DNA of 64,000 nt from Fagopyrum homotropicum (taxonomy: Eukaryota; Streptophyta; Magnoliopsida; Caryophyllales; Polygonaceae), in assembly GCA_033239125.1 (NCBI GenBank), contig BSWB01000001.1:162959481-163023480 (forward strand), read 5' to 3'. A program made the translations under genes and the position numbers. Every line of letters begins with the position of its first letter. Positions within the stretch are counted from its first letter, which is position 1. Under the pieces are notes generated by a model. The model saw nothing but the letters and a program-made list of their open reading frames with translations, made no database searches and was not told where the DNA came from. Shown piece by piece: positions 35,667-46,069 of this stretch.

Positions 35667-38600
35667 TTACTCACCTGTGCTTTCACAAGAACTGCCAGGG
35701 TTGCCGAGAATGTCGTGAATTGACAGCCTGATTACATTGTTCCCTGATGATCTTGCAATGTCTAGGCATTCTTGAAGGTCTGAGTCACACAGTATTAAAA
35801 CCCATTCATGGTCGTCGTCTAGATACTTTATCTCAAATGTACCAACTTCCAACTTCAGACGCCTTGCGACTTCCTCCTGCAGATCGACAATGTTGGAGCT
35901 GAACGAGAATTTGAACCGTATGATGTCTTCCCTAAATGTGGCCTTAATGGTCACGGTTCTCATCTCTGGCCGTGCACCAAATATAGGCATCATAGGGTTC
36001 ATAGGACTTGTATGACGCTCGGAGGCAGGAAGATTTGTCAAACCCAGTTCCATGTTGGCATCTGGGATCGAAGAACACAGGTTTCTTAGATCTTTTGAGC
36101 TGCCAGCGTCTTCTAGAAGCATTCCACCAAATGGTTCTTGAGGGTGAGCCATGGGTAGTGAAGTACCTGGGAGAGGGTATGCAGATGGAAAGTTCATTTC
36201 TGAATTGGGTTGAAACAACAAGCCCATTCCCATCGAATTGCCTGCTTGTTCATGTAACGAAGGGAAGAAATGACTATTTCCAGTATTTTGTGGGGCGCTT
36301 TCATTGGCCGGGCTACCGTGACATGATCCATGTGAAGTTGAAGACCCATTGCTAGCTTCTCTAGACCCACTTCCTGCTCTGGACACTTCAAAGCCTCTCA
36401 AGAAGCCGTTTCGCTTCTCATGACTAGATGTTCGGTCCTTACTGTCCTTCGTTTCGGTTTCTTCCTCCCAGTGGCTCCCTGGTGTCAGGGAGGCTGGCAT
36501 TTCAAGTCTTGCATCAGGAAGCACAGGTCTATAGCCGGGTGAAAGTTGTTGATTAGTTCCATTCAGACCTGCAGGCCAATTAATGGAACCAACAGCAACA
36601 GGGACAGAGTTTGGACTGATTGAAGTTAAACTGAATGCGCCTTCAGGACCCTGCACAGACTCTATCACGTTCTTGAGCTTTGTAAGGGAGCGGTTCACCT
36701 TGTTAATCTTGCGAGATGGCCAGCGAGATATGCCATGTTGCCTGCATATTCTCTTCATTGTTGTTGGACATACTGCAGAAGAGCACATACGCAAAACATT
36801 CAAACCCCTCTATGCAGATGAGCAAATTAAAATGCTAAAAAAAATAATCTAGCCTGTTTTTGCTTGTTAATTCTTGCAAACATACTTCACTGCATCCTTT
36901 ATAAACAAATTTAAATGTAGACATCAAGCTAATATGTCTTAAGCAACCAGTGCATAGAAGAAGAGCATACCACCAAGGCTTTTTGCAGCATCCTTTAGGC
37001 TCCCAGTAAAATATTGTTGAAGAACTTCCAAGCTAATTTGCTTTTCAGCTTTTCCACGTTTTCGCTCTGAGGGCTTTTTGCTCTCTTTACCTCCCGAAGG
37101 AGAAACACGAGTGGAAGTTCCCGCAGCTCCATTAATATTCTTCCTTTCATCAACAACATCCTTTTCCCGAGTAACCTTTTGACAAGAAGTTTCTAGTGGA
37201 CCTTTCGGGTCTGCAATCGATGATTCTGGCACAGGGTGTGGTTTGCTTGGATAAGATACATGACCATGTTCAACTTCTTCGTCGGGACTCTCATCCATAG
37301 ACACGTCTACAATTTCCATAAGTTTCCTTTCCTCTTCAAGTGTCCTTCCGGAAGCAACCATCAAGCTCTGGAAATGCTCATCCATTGTTGCTAAAATGGA
37401 GTCTAACATGTTGTGCTGCTCAGAACTGTCAGTTAAGGTAGCGGGCAGGAAGAATTCCAGCACATAATCATCTTCTTCACTGTACTTGCTCCTCAGGCAA
37501 ATAGCAAAAGAGCTGGCTAACCCGAACAGTTTAGCATAATGCACCAAAGGGTACTCCTTTTTGCTGAATCTCCTAATGTTTTCACAGAAACATAAGCCAT
37601 GGGATGAGAAAGCCCGTCCAGCAACTCCCTGTGCTCTTTGGAGATGATGCTCTGCACAGGCCTCACGAAAACCCAAAATATGAGCATCTACAACATAGAA
37701 TGCTACATCAGTGGTTGACATGCATATTTGTCCCATGCAGCTTCCATCAAAGCTAGAGCAGCTCTTTTTTAATCCACCGCCATTGGCGAGAACACTTCGG
37801 TGCCTGCACGGAATCCAAGTCTGAGCCAGGGGTAATTTATATGTTTCACATACCTCTGTGAACACTTCTAAGATTTCAGAAAGCGCATTTTGGCGACCTT
37901 CATTACAAATCTGAAATAGTAGTATTGAGGATTTGATGCATTAGCAGAAGAACAACCGGATCATTTACAAATTTTAAGTTATTCATCAATGAAGAATTAC
38001 CTGGATATTTGGTTGAATTAATATCTCTGAGCTTTTCAGATTCACAGCCTGGACAAGAATGACATTTGGTGAGATGAGACAAAAGTATAAAAAATCAGAT
38101 AAACAATCACTTGAAACATACAGAAAAACAAGAAAACGTAACTCCGCTGATTACACAGTTATGCTATATTGAGCAGCAAACTACACAACTACCTCAATCT
38201 ACACGGTTGAAATTCAGGACATAATTACAGTGAGTATCAAACAATAAATCTTGCCGTCCAGCACATAACTATTCCCTAGGCAGAGAACATAAGTTAACAC
38301 ACAGCAGGCTATAAGAATTTCATAAACCAATAGAAGATCAAATGGCTCATCAACTTCCAAAGTTTATACTAACAAAAGTGAAAAATTAACAAAAAAATAT
38401 GATAATGCCAAGGAAAATCATATGCATAATATTCACGTTGCACACAAATTGTATTGGGCTATGTCTTTCCGAAAGTCATAAGCCAATTTTTGACAAGTTG
38501 AATTGCTCCAAAAATGAACTGAACTGAACAAACAAAAAAGACAGTAACGAACAAACCTCAAGCGCCTTGCACACTTTATCAACCTCGGAAGCATAGTTAA

Positions 38601-40092
38601 TCTTCCTTGAAGTCATTATAAGCTCAAGAACACCAACACAAGATTGTCCACTAGGTTCGAACACAGGCAGTGCCAGGGTTCCATGAACATTGTAATCTTT
38701 CGCGTGCTTAACTCTCGGATATTCCTTGCTCGAGTAAAACTGCACATCCGGTGTCCACTCCGGCAACTTTTGCCTAAAAACACGGCCAGGAAGCCCATCA
38801 GGCTCTTCATCCACAGAAAAGCTATACATCTGTGACACAGTCCTATACTGATGAAGCCCATTACTATGAGGACTAAGCACAAACGGTTGCCCTGATGTCG
38901 TGAGCACATATCGATTCCCACTCTTTACAGGAGCCCAAACTTGAGCTAAAATCTGATGTTGCTCAGTTGACTCCTTGAAGTACCTTAAGGCTTGTGTCAT
39001 CCTCTCCTTGATTACGAACACATCTGGCAATTCAAATGAATTCAACCCTAATACAGGGGCTGGAATCCTAGTCTTAGTATCCTCATCGCCATTTTCCTTG
39101 TTGTTTTCACCTCCTGCTTCCGGGTTACCTAAAAATTAGGCAAACGTACTTCGATCAAAAAGTAATCAAACTGACCAGATACACAAAAGTAATTATTGTT
39201 CTATCATGATTAAGATGCAAGGATGTGATGAAGATTCCCAATTTTAAAAGCTCATTAGCTTTTCATGTTCCCAGAACCTTGGCTCATTGGCCAATTAGAT
39301 TTGACTGTTACTAGCTGAAGATAGAAATTTGACCATTATCAAAAGGGAAACAAAAGAACACTTCGATTACAAGTCACAAATAGGAATTTGAAGAAGAAAA
39401 CAAAGATTGCAGATAAATCTACAACCTCACTAATCAAGTACCGTAAATGACTAAAAATCAGGTTATCAAAGTCGGATTTTCAGCATCGAATCACATCAAC
39501 CAAAAATGGCAAATGGGAGGAGAGAAACCGAAAAAAGAGGATTTTGTCAAGCCAAAAGGACAAATTAGATTCACTTTTAAGCCAAAAAAGTTTTCATTTT
39601 CCTAGATGCAAACAGTAAAATCAAAATCCAAACCAACGTCTAAACTCCACTTGAGCTAACCCCAAAAAACAGCAAGATCAGCACAATCAAACTCGATAAA
39701 TCAAAGGAGCTGAGATCGGTCAACTAAGGAAAAAAAGAAGATAATGATGATGTCGTTGTAGTAAGATAATGATGATGAAATTGACGATGGAGACGGATCA
39801 TACAGGCCAAGAATTTGGAATCAGGAGAGAAGCGTCGAAGTCCGGCACCGGCGGACCTATCTTCAGCCAAATCAGCAAACGCCCAAAGAGAAGAGAAAGT
39901 TTGATCGGAGATCAGAAACGGAGAAACAGGAACCATTGGATCGAACTGCCATGCTGCTTCGAAGTCGGCGAAATCAAGGTCCATAATGGAATTGGGGTCA
40001 GGTTGAGAGGAGGTGAAAGGAGGAAAGTCTTTGGATCTCGGTTCAGGTTTGGGAGTAGCTCGATTTTCGTCGTCGGCGTCGGACATAATCAT
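35667..40092 (-). CDS. NIN-like protein transcription factor, NLP6/NLP7 type
   Basis: Exons 39804-40092, 38557-39128, 38001-38048, 36971-37910 and 35667-36772, in phase, encode 984 residues, or 982 from the second ATG at 40086 (MSDADDENR, like the known NLP7 start). The N-terminal regulatory region carries IKERMTQALRYFKESTEQH, LPGRVFRQKLPEWTP and VCKALEAVNLKSSEI. A second GAF-like part has SFDGSCMGQICMSTTD and EHHLQRAQGVAGRAF. The DNA-binding RWP-RK domain is ISLEVLQQYFTGSLKDAAKS through CRQHGISRWPSRKINK. A C-terminal PB1 domain holds MRTVTIKATFREDIIRF and the acidic motif KYLDDDHEWVLI. NLP proteins switch on nitrate-response genes; NLP7 is itself a nitrate sensor, and its reported His and Leu ligands in EHHL and Tyr in YPLVHY are present here. 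It is convergent with KLCR. Confidence 0.96.
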
Positions 40093-40189
40093 TCCCCGAT
40101 GGAGTCTTCTTCTGTGTTTGGCTGAGAATGATAAGGCAGGAAAGAGGAAATGACAAAAGTGGGGAAGTGGAAAATGGAATTGCATTTTA

Positions 40190-40890
40190 TTTTATCTTAT
40201 TTATTAAAAATTTTTTTTTGGCGGAAATGCGTATTTTAGTGTAGACATGAAATTGTGCGCGGATTCCCCCTCCAACGAAACGGAACCCAACCACCCATTC
40301 AAAACAGCGCGCAAGTTGAAGTAAATAAATATTTTATAAAAGTTAATATTTTATGCATTTATAAATTAAATTGAGTTAAATTTATTCTTCGAATAAACTA
40401 AAGACAACTCCCCGTATGTAAATTTAATAATGGAAGAAGAATATTTATTCAAATTGAGAAATAGTGTTTGCTTACCGAACAGAATAAACGAAAATAAATT
40501 GGAAATACTTTATAAAATTTAAATGAATTAAAATGATAATGGAGTGAATTTTGTTTTGGTTTTAATAATTTAAATTTACTTATTATTTTGAACATGTCAA
40601 TAAAGTATTTGATAAAAAAAATTATCTAGATTTATTTCTTACATTCAAAATATTTTTAAGTCATGATTATAGGATTTTTACCCAAATTAAATAACAATTT
40701 TAAAAGATCTAATTTTGGAATTAACTTTTTATAATTTCTTACTTTTATAAGAAAGAAAAAAGAGTGCATATATAATAAGGAGCCAAAGTATGTGATACTT
40801 TAATACAATTTAGGCAATGATACTATGAGATTAAACAAAATCTATAAAACAACACAAATGCAGTACTAACACATCCGAAGAGGAGTAAAG
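40190..40890. other. AT-rich intergenic stretch
   Basis: Upstream of the NLP gene; AT-rich with no coding signal beyond its probable promoter. Confidence 0.5.
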
Positions 40891-40896
40891 AATAAA

Positions 40897-41080
40897 GGAC
40901 AATTTTGGTAACTAGACTTTTTTTAGAAATAAGAATAGTAACCAGATTTTTTAATGTTTCAATTAAGTAAATATACCCCAACCTTTTGTATTTATTCTCA
41001 AACTTTACACTCTCTTTTATCAAGGGGTACATTTACTAAACACAAAACTAGAAAAAGGCTAGTAAACCAAATTGTTTCAA
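40897..41080. mobile_element. MITE related to the 22987-24638 element
   Basis: The left part GGACAATTTTGGTAACTAGA is inverted at the right as GGCTAGTAAACCAAATTG. Both sides lead inward to matching CTTTTT..TAG and GTAAATRTACCCC modules. About 180 bp, non-coding. Ends and target duplication are not certain. Confidence 0.7.
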
Positions 41081-41208
41081 GAAGAATAATTTAGTAAACA
41101 AATATTTTATAAAAGTTAAATATATTTTTTTCTTTCTATTTTAATGTTTAATGCATTTTGAAATTAAAAATTAGTTAAAAATATTCTTCGAATAAAGTAT
41201 AGGCAAAT

Positions 41209-41468
41209 TGTTGGAGATAATAAGGTCTCACACACTCTGAGCCTAGTATAAAAGGTCGGTGGTCTACTCCTTCTATTGTCAATTGGTTTTAGGATGGAAC
41301 CTCGTCGGATTTATGTGTTGGGCTTGGATGTGTATCGGACCTTGACATGGTATCAGAGCGGTTAGCCAACCGCTCAATGCCGGATTTATGTGTTGGGTTT
41401 GGCCTACGCATGTGCGCTCGTATACACACGACCGCACTCTATCGGTCCGTCTGTATCGAACTCTGACA
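41209..41468 (+). mobile_element. Internally deleted TRIM retrotransposon
   Basis: Begins TGTTGGAGATAATAAGGTCT. The first LTR ends TTGACA at 41347 and is followed directly by a perfect initiator-tRNA-Met primer site, TGGTATCAGAGCGG. It then passes into the distal half of a second LTR ending CTCTGACA at 41468. Exact 5-bp duplications CAAAT (41204-41208 and 41469-41473) flank it. The 5' LTR lacks about 60 bp present in the intact copy and the second LTR lacks its first half. Confidence 0.9.
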
Positions 41469-41479
41469 CAAATGCCTAA

Positions 41480-42142
41480 ATGTACGTAATTTAGATGAGA
41501 TTAATTACACATTCCTTCCAATTTTATGATTTTTCTAAATCAATTTTGAGAAAAGGAGACATATCAATCATAAGGATGAGAAAAGTGATATATTTTGACA
41601 TGCCAATAGGCTATAAAGTGAATATTAAAATTAATATTTTATTGAGGAGAGTGGAACATAAGAAAAAGGATTTATAAAGTAAATCTATTATTGTCTTCTA
41701 AAAAAACCGAATATATCATACTTTTTCATAAAATTTAGATCATATATACTTTTTGGAAGATTTTGTTAGCTTAGTTCACTTATCATAGCTTTTTACTATT
41801 TTTAAATTAAATTTTAAGAAACATAAATATTATAGTATATTTTATTATAATATTTTAATTTTAAATTTATATATTGTTAATTCATGTAATGGATTCTATT
41901 ACTTCATATTTTATCATATTAATTTAAGTATATATCTAAAAGTGTATAAAATATAACTAATGTTCGGATTGTATAAAAATTCTGAATGAACTTATGCAAT
42001 AAAATTTTAGAACTAATAATGCAACAATTGCTTTAAAAAAAAGTTTGTAGAAATGTATAAAAGAACAAAATTTAAGTAATTGTATAAAATTATTGAACTA
42101 AAAAGTGTTTATCACTTAAAAAAAAAGTCAACGCGTGTCATT
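41480..42142. other. AT-rich spacer between TRIM elements
   Basis: No coding or structural signature seen. Confidence 0.5.
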
Positions 42143-42147
42143 TTAAC

Positions 42148-42608
42148 GGTTGGAGACAATAAGTCTCACATCGAAAGATGGGGACACTCCGAGTCTAATA
42201 TACAAGGTCGGTGAACTACTCCTCCTATTGACAATTGGTTTTCGGATGAAACCTCATCAGGTTTATGTGGTGGGTTTGGGCCTAATGTGCACGTGCGCTC
42301 GTATGCACATGACCCTTGCTCTACCGGTCCGTCAGTATCGGACTTTGACATGATATCACAACGGTTAGCCTCAATTCGGCTCGCGATCGAGTTTGCACTT
42401 GCGGGGGCGTGTTGGAGATAATAAGTCCCGGAGACACTCTGAGCCTAGTATATAAGGTCAGTGGGCTACTCCTCCTATTGTCAATTGGTTTTATGATGGA
42501 ACATCGCCGGGTTTATGTTCTTATGTGATGGGCTTGAGTCTAATGCACATGTGCGCTCGTATGCACACGACCTCCGCTCTACCGGTCCGTCGGTATCGGA
42601 CTTTGACA
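42148..42608 (+). mobile_element. Complete TRIM retrotransposon, 461 bp
   Basis: 5' LTR 42148-42350 (203 bp), a 59-bp interior and 3' LTR 42410-42608 (199 bp). Flanked by exact 5-bp duplications TTAAC (42143-42147 and 42609-42613). LTRs run from TGTTGGAGATAATAAG (first base mutated in the 5' copy) to GACTTTGACA. The interior starts TGATATCACAACGG, a mutated tRNA-Met primer site, and ends with a purine-rich tract near GCGGGGGCG. There is no coding sequence, as usual for terminal-repeat retrotransposons in miniature. Confidence 0.93.
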
Positions 42609-42613
42609 TTAAC

Positions 42614-42735
42614 TCTCTGTATGAACATTATTTATATTAATGAACATTATTTATATTAATGAACATTATTTATATGAACATTAATTCTTTCAATCGAAAG
42701 AATTACACTTTATATGAACATTATTTATATTAATG
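42614..42735. repeat. GAACATTATTTATATTAAT tandem repeat
   Basis: About four copies of ATGAACATTATTTATATTA, three in tandem (42623-42680) and one after a short CTTTCAATCGAAAG palindrome. It directly follows the TRIM. Confidence 0.8.
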
Positions 42736-42739
42736 ATTT

Positions 42740-43250
42740 AATATTTCAATTATTTCCTATGAATTATAATTTTTCTAAAAATTAATCCCTCACACCAATA
42801 AAAGTTATCAAAACAAAGAGAATATTCTCCATTTTATAATTTGATTGAACAAAAATAATAAAAATACATATAAAGTTTTATTTTAAATTTTTGAGGTGCA
42901 AAAATAGAAGGTTGTAGATGAGCAATTAGATAAGTTTGTCCATATCCACTCCAACAAAATTCCTCATCGCAATAACCAGGTCCATGCCCTATCTCCAAAA
43001 TTATAATATTAAAAAAATTGTTTCTATGTATAAAATAAATTAAATATAATATTTTTATTATTATATATTTTTCCAATTTAGTTTACTTGTTAAATTTGAA
43101 TTCCTTTTGTTTACAATATAGAGAAGAGATGTGCACACATGCATCGTCGCTCTATTGTATGAATTGATCCATACTTATAACACTTTTAAATTACAAATAA
43201 TAGTATTATTAAATTAATATAAAGTTTCTCACAAAAAAAAAAACAAAACA
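42740..43250. other. AT-rich spacer
   Basis: No supported feature. Confidence 0.45.
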
Positions 43251-43251
43251 A

Positions 43252-43430
43252 TTTAATTTATTAGATTTTTTCTAGTTTTGTGTTCAGTAAATATATCTCT
43301 TGAGAGAAGAGTATGTAGAGTTTGAGAATAAATACAAAAGATTGGGGTATATTTACTTAATTGAAACATTAAAAAGTCTAGTTACTATTATAGTTTTTCG
43401 AAAAGGACTAGTTACTAAAATTGCTAAAAA
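43252..43430. mobile_element. MITE, same family as 40897-41080 in opposite orientation
   Basis: Contains TCTAGTTTTGTGTTCAGTAA at the left and, at the right, GGGGTATATTTACTTAATTG, AGTCTAGTTACTATTATAG and GGACTAGTTACTAAAATTG. These mirror the modules of the copy at 40897. Non-coding. Confidence 0.7.
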
Positions 43431-43434
43431 AATT

Positions 43435-43870
43435 AATATAAAAGTTAAAACATCTATATAACAAGGGTGATAAAATAACTTATATGAAGGGACTTTTAAT
43501 TTATTTCAGCATTAAAAATTTATAAGGTTTTGATGCATTAATTTTTCGAGTGGCATATAATTTTGATAAGAATTTGCATTGTATAAAAGTTATATTATTT
43601 TCAATGTAGTTTGTTTGGTAGATATTTTCAATATAAATAACTACCGATATGAGTATTATTGTCGTATAAGCAAAATAATTGCAATGTCAAATTCTTGATA
43701 TTTTTAACAAAATTTCAGTAATTGATAAAATGTCATTTTGAAGTTTAAGCCATTTATTGTAGTTGTGTTAGTAAATTTCTTGTTGGATTTCTTAAGGTTC
43801 TTTTGAATATAATTTTCTTGGTGGATTGAATGTATATAAGAGTGAAGTGTATTTTCTACGTAATGCTATA
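43435..43870. other. AT-rich spacer
   Basis: No supported feature. Confidence 0.45.
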
Positions 43871-43874
43871 TAGA

Positions 43875-44262
43875 AGTGAACATAGGTCCAAAACAGAATC
43901 GAACTATAATAAACCGAACCTAAAATCGATTTTCCTGAAACCTTGGACCGAAAACCAAACCTATAAAAGTAGGTTCGGTTTCGATTGGACCGAAAATATG
44001 AAATACTAGTTACTAAAACAAAACCTATTAGGTTCAGTTTAGTTTTTGCACCTAAAAAGTAATTGCTAATATGATTATATGAACCAACCCTTATTTTTTT
44101 AAATAATAATTCCTTTTTTCAGTTTACCCATCAATGTTGCGGTTTTTAACCGAAACCTTTTTTTTTTTAAATACATACATAAGACCGAACCTAAATTATC
44201 GGTTTTCGGGACCAAAACTCTCGATTCCGTCTGGTAAACCGAACCTAAGTTGCTCAACCCTA
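43875..44262. repeat. Non-autonomous element with AACCGAACCTAA/TTCGGTT sub-terminal words
   Basis: AAACCGAACCTAAAAT near the left, TAGGTTCGGTTTCG in the middle and GTAAACCGAACCTAAGTTGC at the right cluster around an AT-rich core. This resembles small hAT-like elements with sub-terminal repeats; terminal inverted repeats were not proven. Confidence 0.45.
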
Positions 44263-44269
44263 ATGATAT

Positions 44270-44840
44270 AAGAGGTCGGACTATCCTGAATATTTATAAT
44301 AAAGTACGACTAGATGCGTAGAGAGTACCAAAATCTATAAGTAAACGTTATGTGGAATAATTAAATTTACATGGTACCTACTAAAAATAAATATGCTAGA
44401 TTTCATTGCACGTAGAAGACAGTTTCATAATATAGTAATATTATATATTATCATATCTTTGAATTATATATAGTTTTAAGAGCATATCTTGGAATGAATA
44501 TTAAATAAAGCTGAGTTCATCGCATGGCTTAGCTTTCCCAGCTAAAACAGTACTCGTTCGTCGACCCCTAATCCATAATCAATATATTATAAATGAATTA
44601 TTGCAACTACTATTATGTCCACCATGTATATAATATTCATCCATAGTAGCAGTTAAAAGGTGTAATTAGTTATAATTTAACTTATAAGTATAGTATTCAT
44701 GATATATAAAATTATTATGTTCTCACTAGTCGTGCTGCATATATAACAAATACTCAGGTTCGATCAAGGATCGATTTGATAGGATCTGAACTGAATATTC
44801 ATGCTGTACAAGCCCGGTAATGGATCGGCTAGACCAAATT
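44270..44840. other. AT-rich spacer
   Basis: No supported feature. Confidence 0.45.
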
Positions 44841-44844
44841 AATA

Positions 44845-45180
44845 GGGGTGTAATACAAGCCGAATGAGCCAAGCATCGGCATGCTCAAGCTTGACTCGTT
44901 TATAAAAGAGCCGAGCCTAAAATTTATACGAGCTTTAAAATATGTTCAATTTTGGCTCGTTTAGAAAGTGAACGAGCTCGAGTCGAGGCCGGGTAGCTCG
45001 GCTAAAATAATGCTCTTATAGTGTTATTTTAGCCGAACGAGCTGAGCTTTACCCGAACGAGCCCGAGCCGAGCCTAAAATTTATGCGAGCTTTATAAAGT
45101 GCTCAAACTTGGACTCGTTTAGAAAATGAACGAGCTCGCGCCGAACTTTTAACGAGTTGAGCCCGAGTAATTTGTCTCAT
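44845..45180. repeat. GAGC/CGAG-type dispersed repeat, uninterrupted copy
   Basis: Two tandem-like halves each carry GAGCCGAGCCTAAAATTTAT, CGAGCTTTA and CTCGTTTAGAAARTGAACGA. Same family as 2105-2268 plus 2478-2735, with the same order of modules, but not disrupted by an LTR. Confidence 0.7.
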
Positions 45181-45189
45181 ATTAAGGCT

Positions 45190-45640
45190 TACAAATTAAC
45201 CTTAGCTCATTTGTTTATTTTTAGGGTAAAATATAAGTAAAAAAATTTTGATAGTTGGACCGGACCTTAATATCCGGTCAAGATCCAATAAGAGCTTTTT
45301 GCTTCATGTACGGTCCAATCAAAATTATCAATCGGACCCAAAAACTGAACAATTCTAAACGATCCAAAAGTTGCATATATTTTGAAGTACATTTATATCC
45401 TGATCGAAATATATTTAAGAGTTGAAATATATTTCCTGATATAGTAAGATCAGTTTAGTCTTTATTTAGCTGGAGTTTTGTTTTTGCGTGATCTTATAAT
45501 TGGTTGTGGGTCTAATTTATTTTGGATATCGATTGTACTCTTTTTTTGATTTGGGGATGATTAAAGTCATGGACGAATGAACTATAAATTATTGGGTGAG
45601 TTGGATAAGCGGTCCATTTTTGTATATATGAGCATCCAAC
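45190..45640. other. AT-rich spacer
   Basis: No supported feature. Confidence 0.45.
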
Positions 45641-45646
45641 GATGTA

Positions 45647-46063
45647 CACAAGCCTAATACGCAAAATACAAATCTCATAGTTAGGGGGTTTCGAACCCTA
45701 GTTGACAACCTCACCATTTTACCGACTGCACTAGTTGAACTTCAATGTTCTGTTATTTATTTATTTTTAATTATACTTAATACTTAATGGTAATGCATTA
45801 ATACACAATGTTAAATATTAATGGGATATCACATCGTGTAATTGAAATTGGGTATTACATTGAGTAATTGAAATTGAGTAGTTTTATATTACTTTTTGTA
45901 TTAATATTAGGCTTTAAGTATAACTTTACAGAAAATAACAACAGAATACTCAAATTCAATTAGTCCATTTGATAAAAGGATGAGAAACATGTTATGTTAG
46001 TTAGGGTTCAAAACCCCTTAACTACAAGATTTGCATTTTTGACATTGAGCTTAAAATTGAAAA
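45647..46063. repeat. Imperfect foldback (inverted repeat) with tRNA-like promoter boxes
   Basis: The left half read on the minus strand (from about 45840 down to 45647) resembles the right half read on the plus strand (about 45880 to 46063). Paired landmarks are CTAGTTGAACTT / AATTCAATTAG, GGGTTCGAAACCCCCTAAC / GGGTTCAAAACCCCTTAAC, and GATTTGTATTTTG / GATTTGCATTTTTG. In the left arm, TAGTGCAGTCGG and GGTTCGAAACC fit RNA polymerase III boxes A and B. It is either a foldback transposon or two SINE copies head to head. Confidence 0.65.
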
Positions 46064-46069
46064 CTTTCC

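Noticed and set aside
36008..36355. Plus-strand open frame of 115 codons
   Set aside because: It is the antisense shadow of the last NLP exon.
40897..41080. 9-bp target duplication AAGAATAAA/AAGAATAAT around the MITE
   Set aside because: The implied termini are offset by about four bases between the two ends, so the match may be chance.
45680..45730. tRNA gene suggested by boxes A and B
   Set aside because: No acceptor stem pairing, and the sequence is part of a larger inverted repeat.
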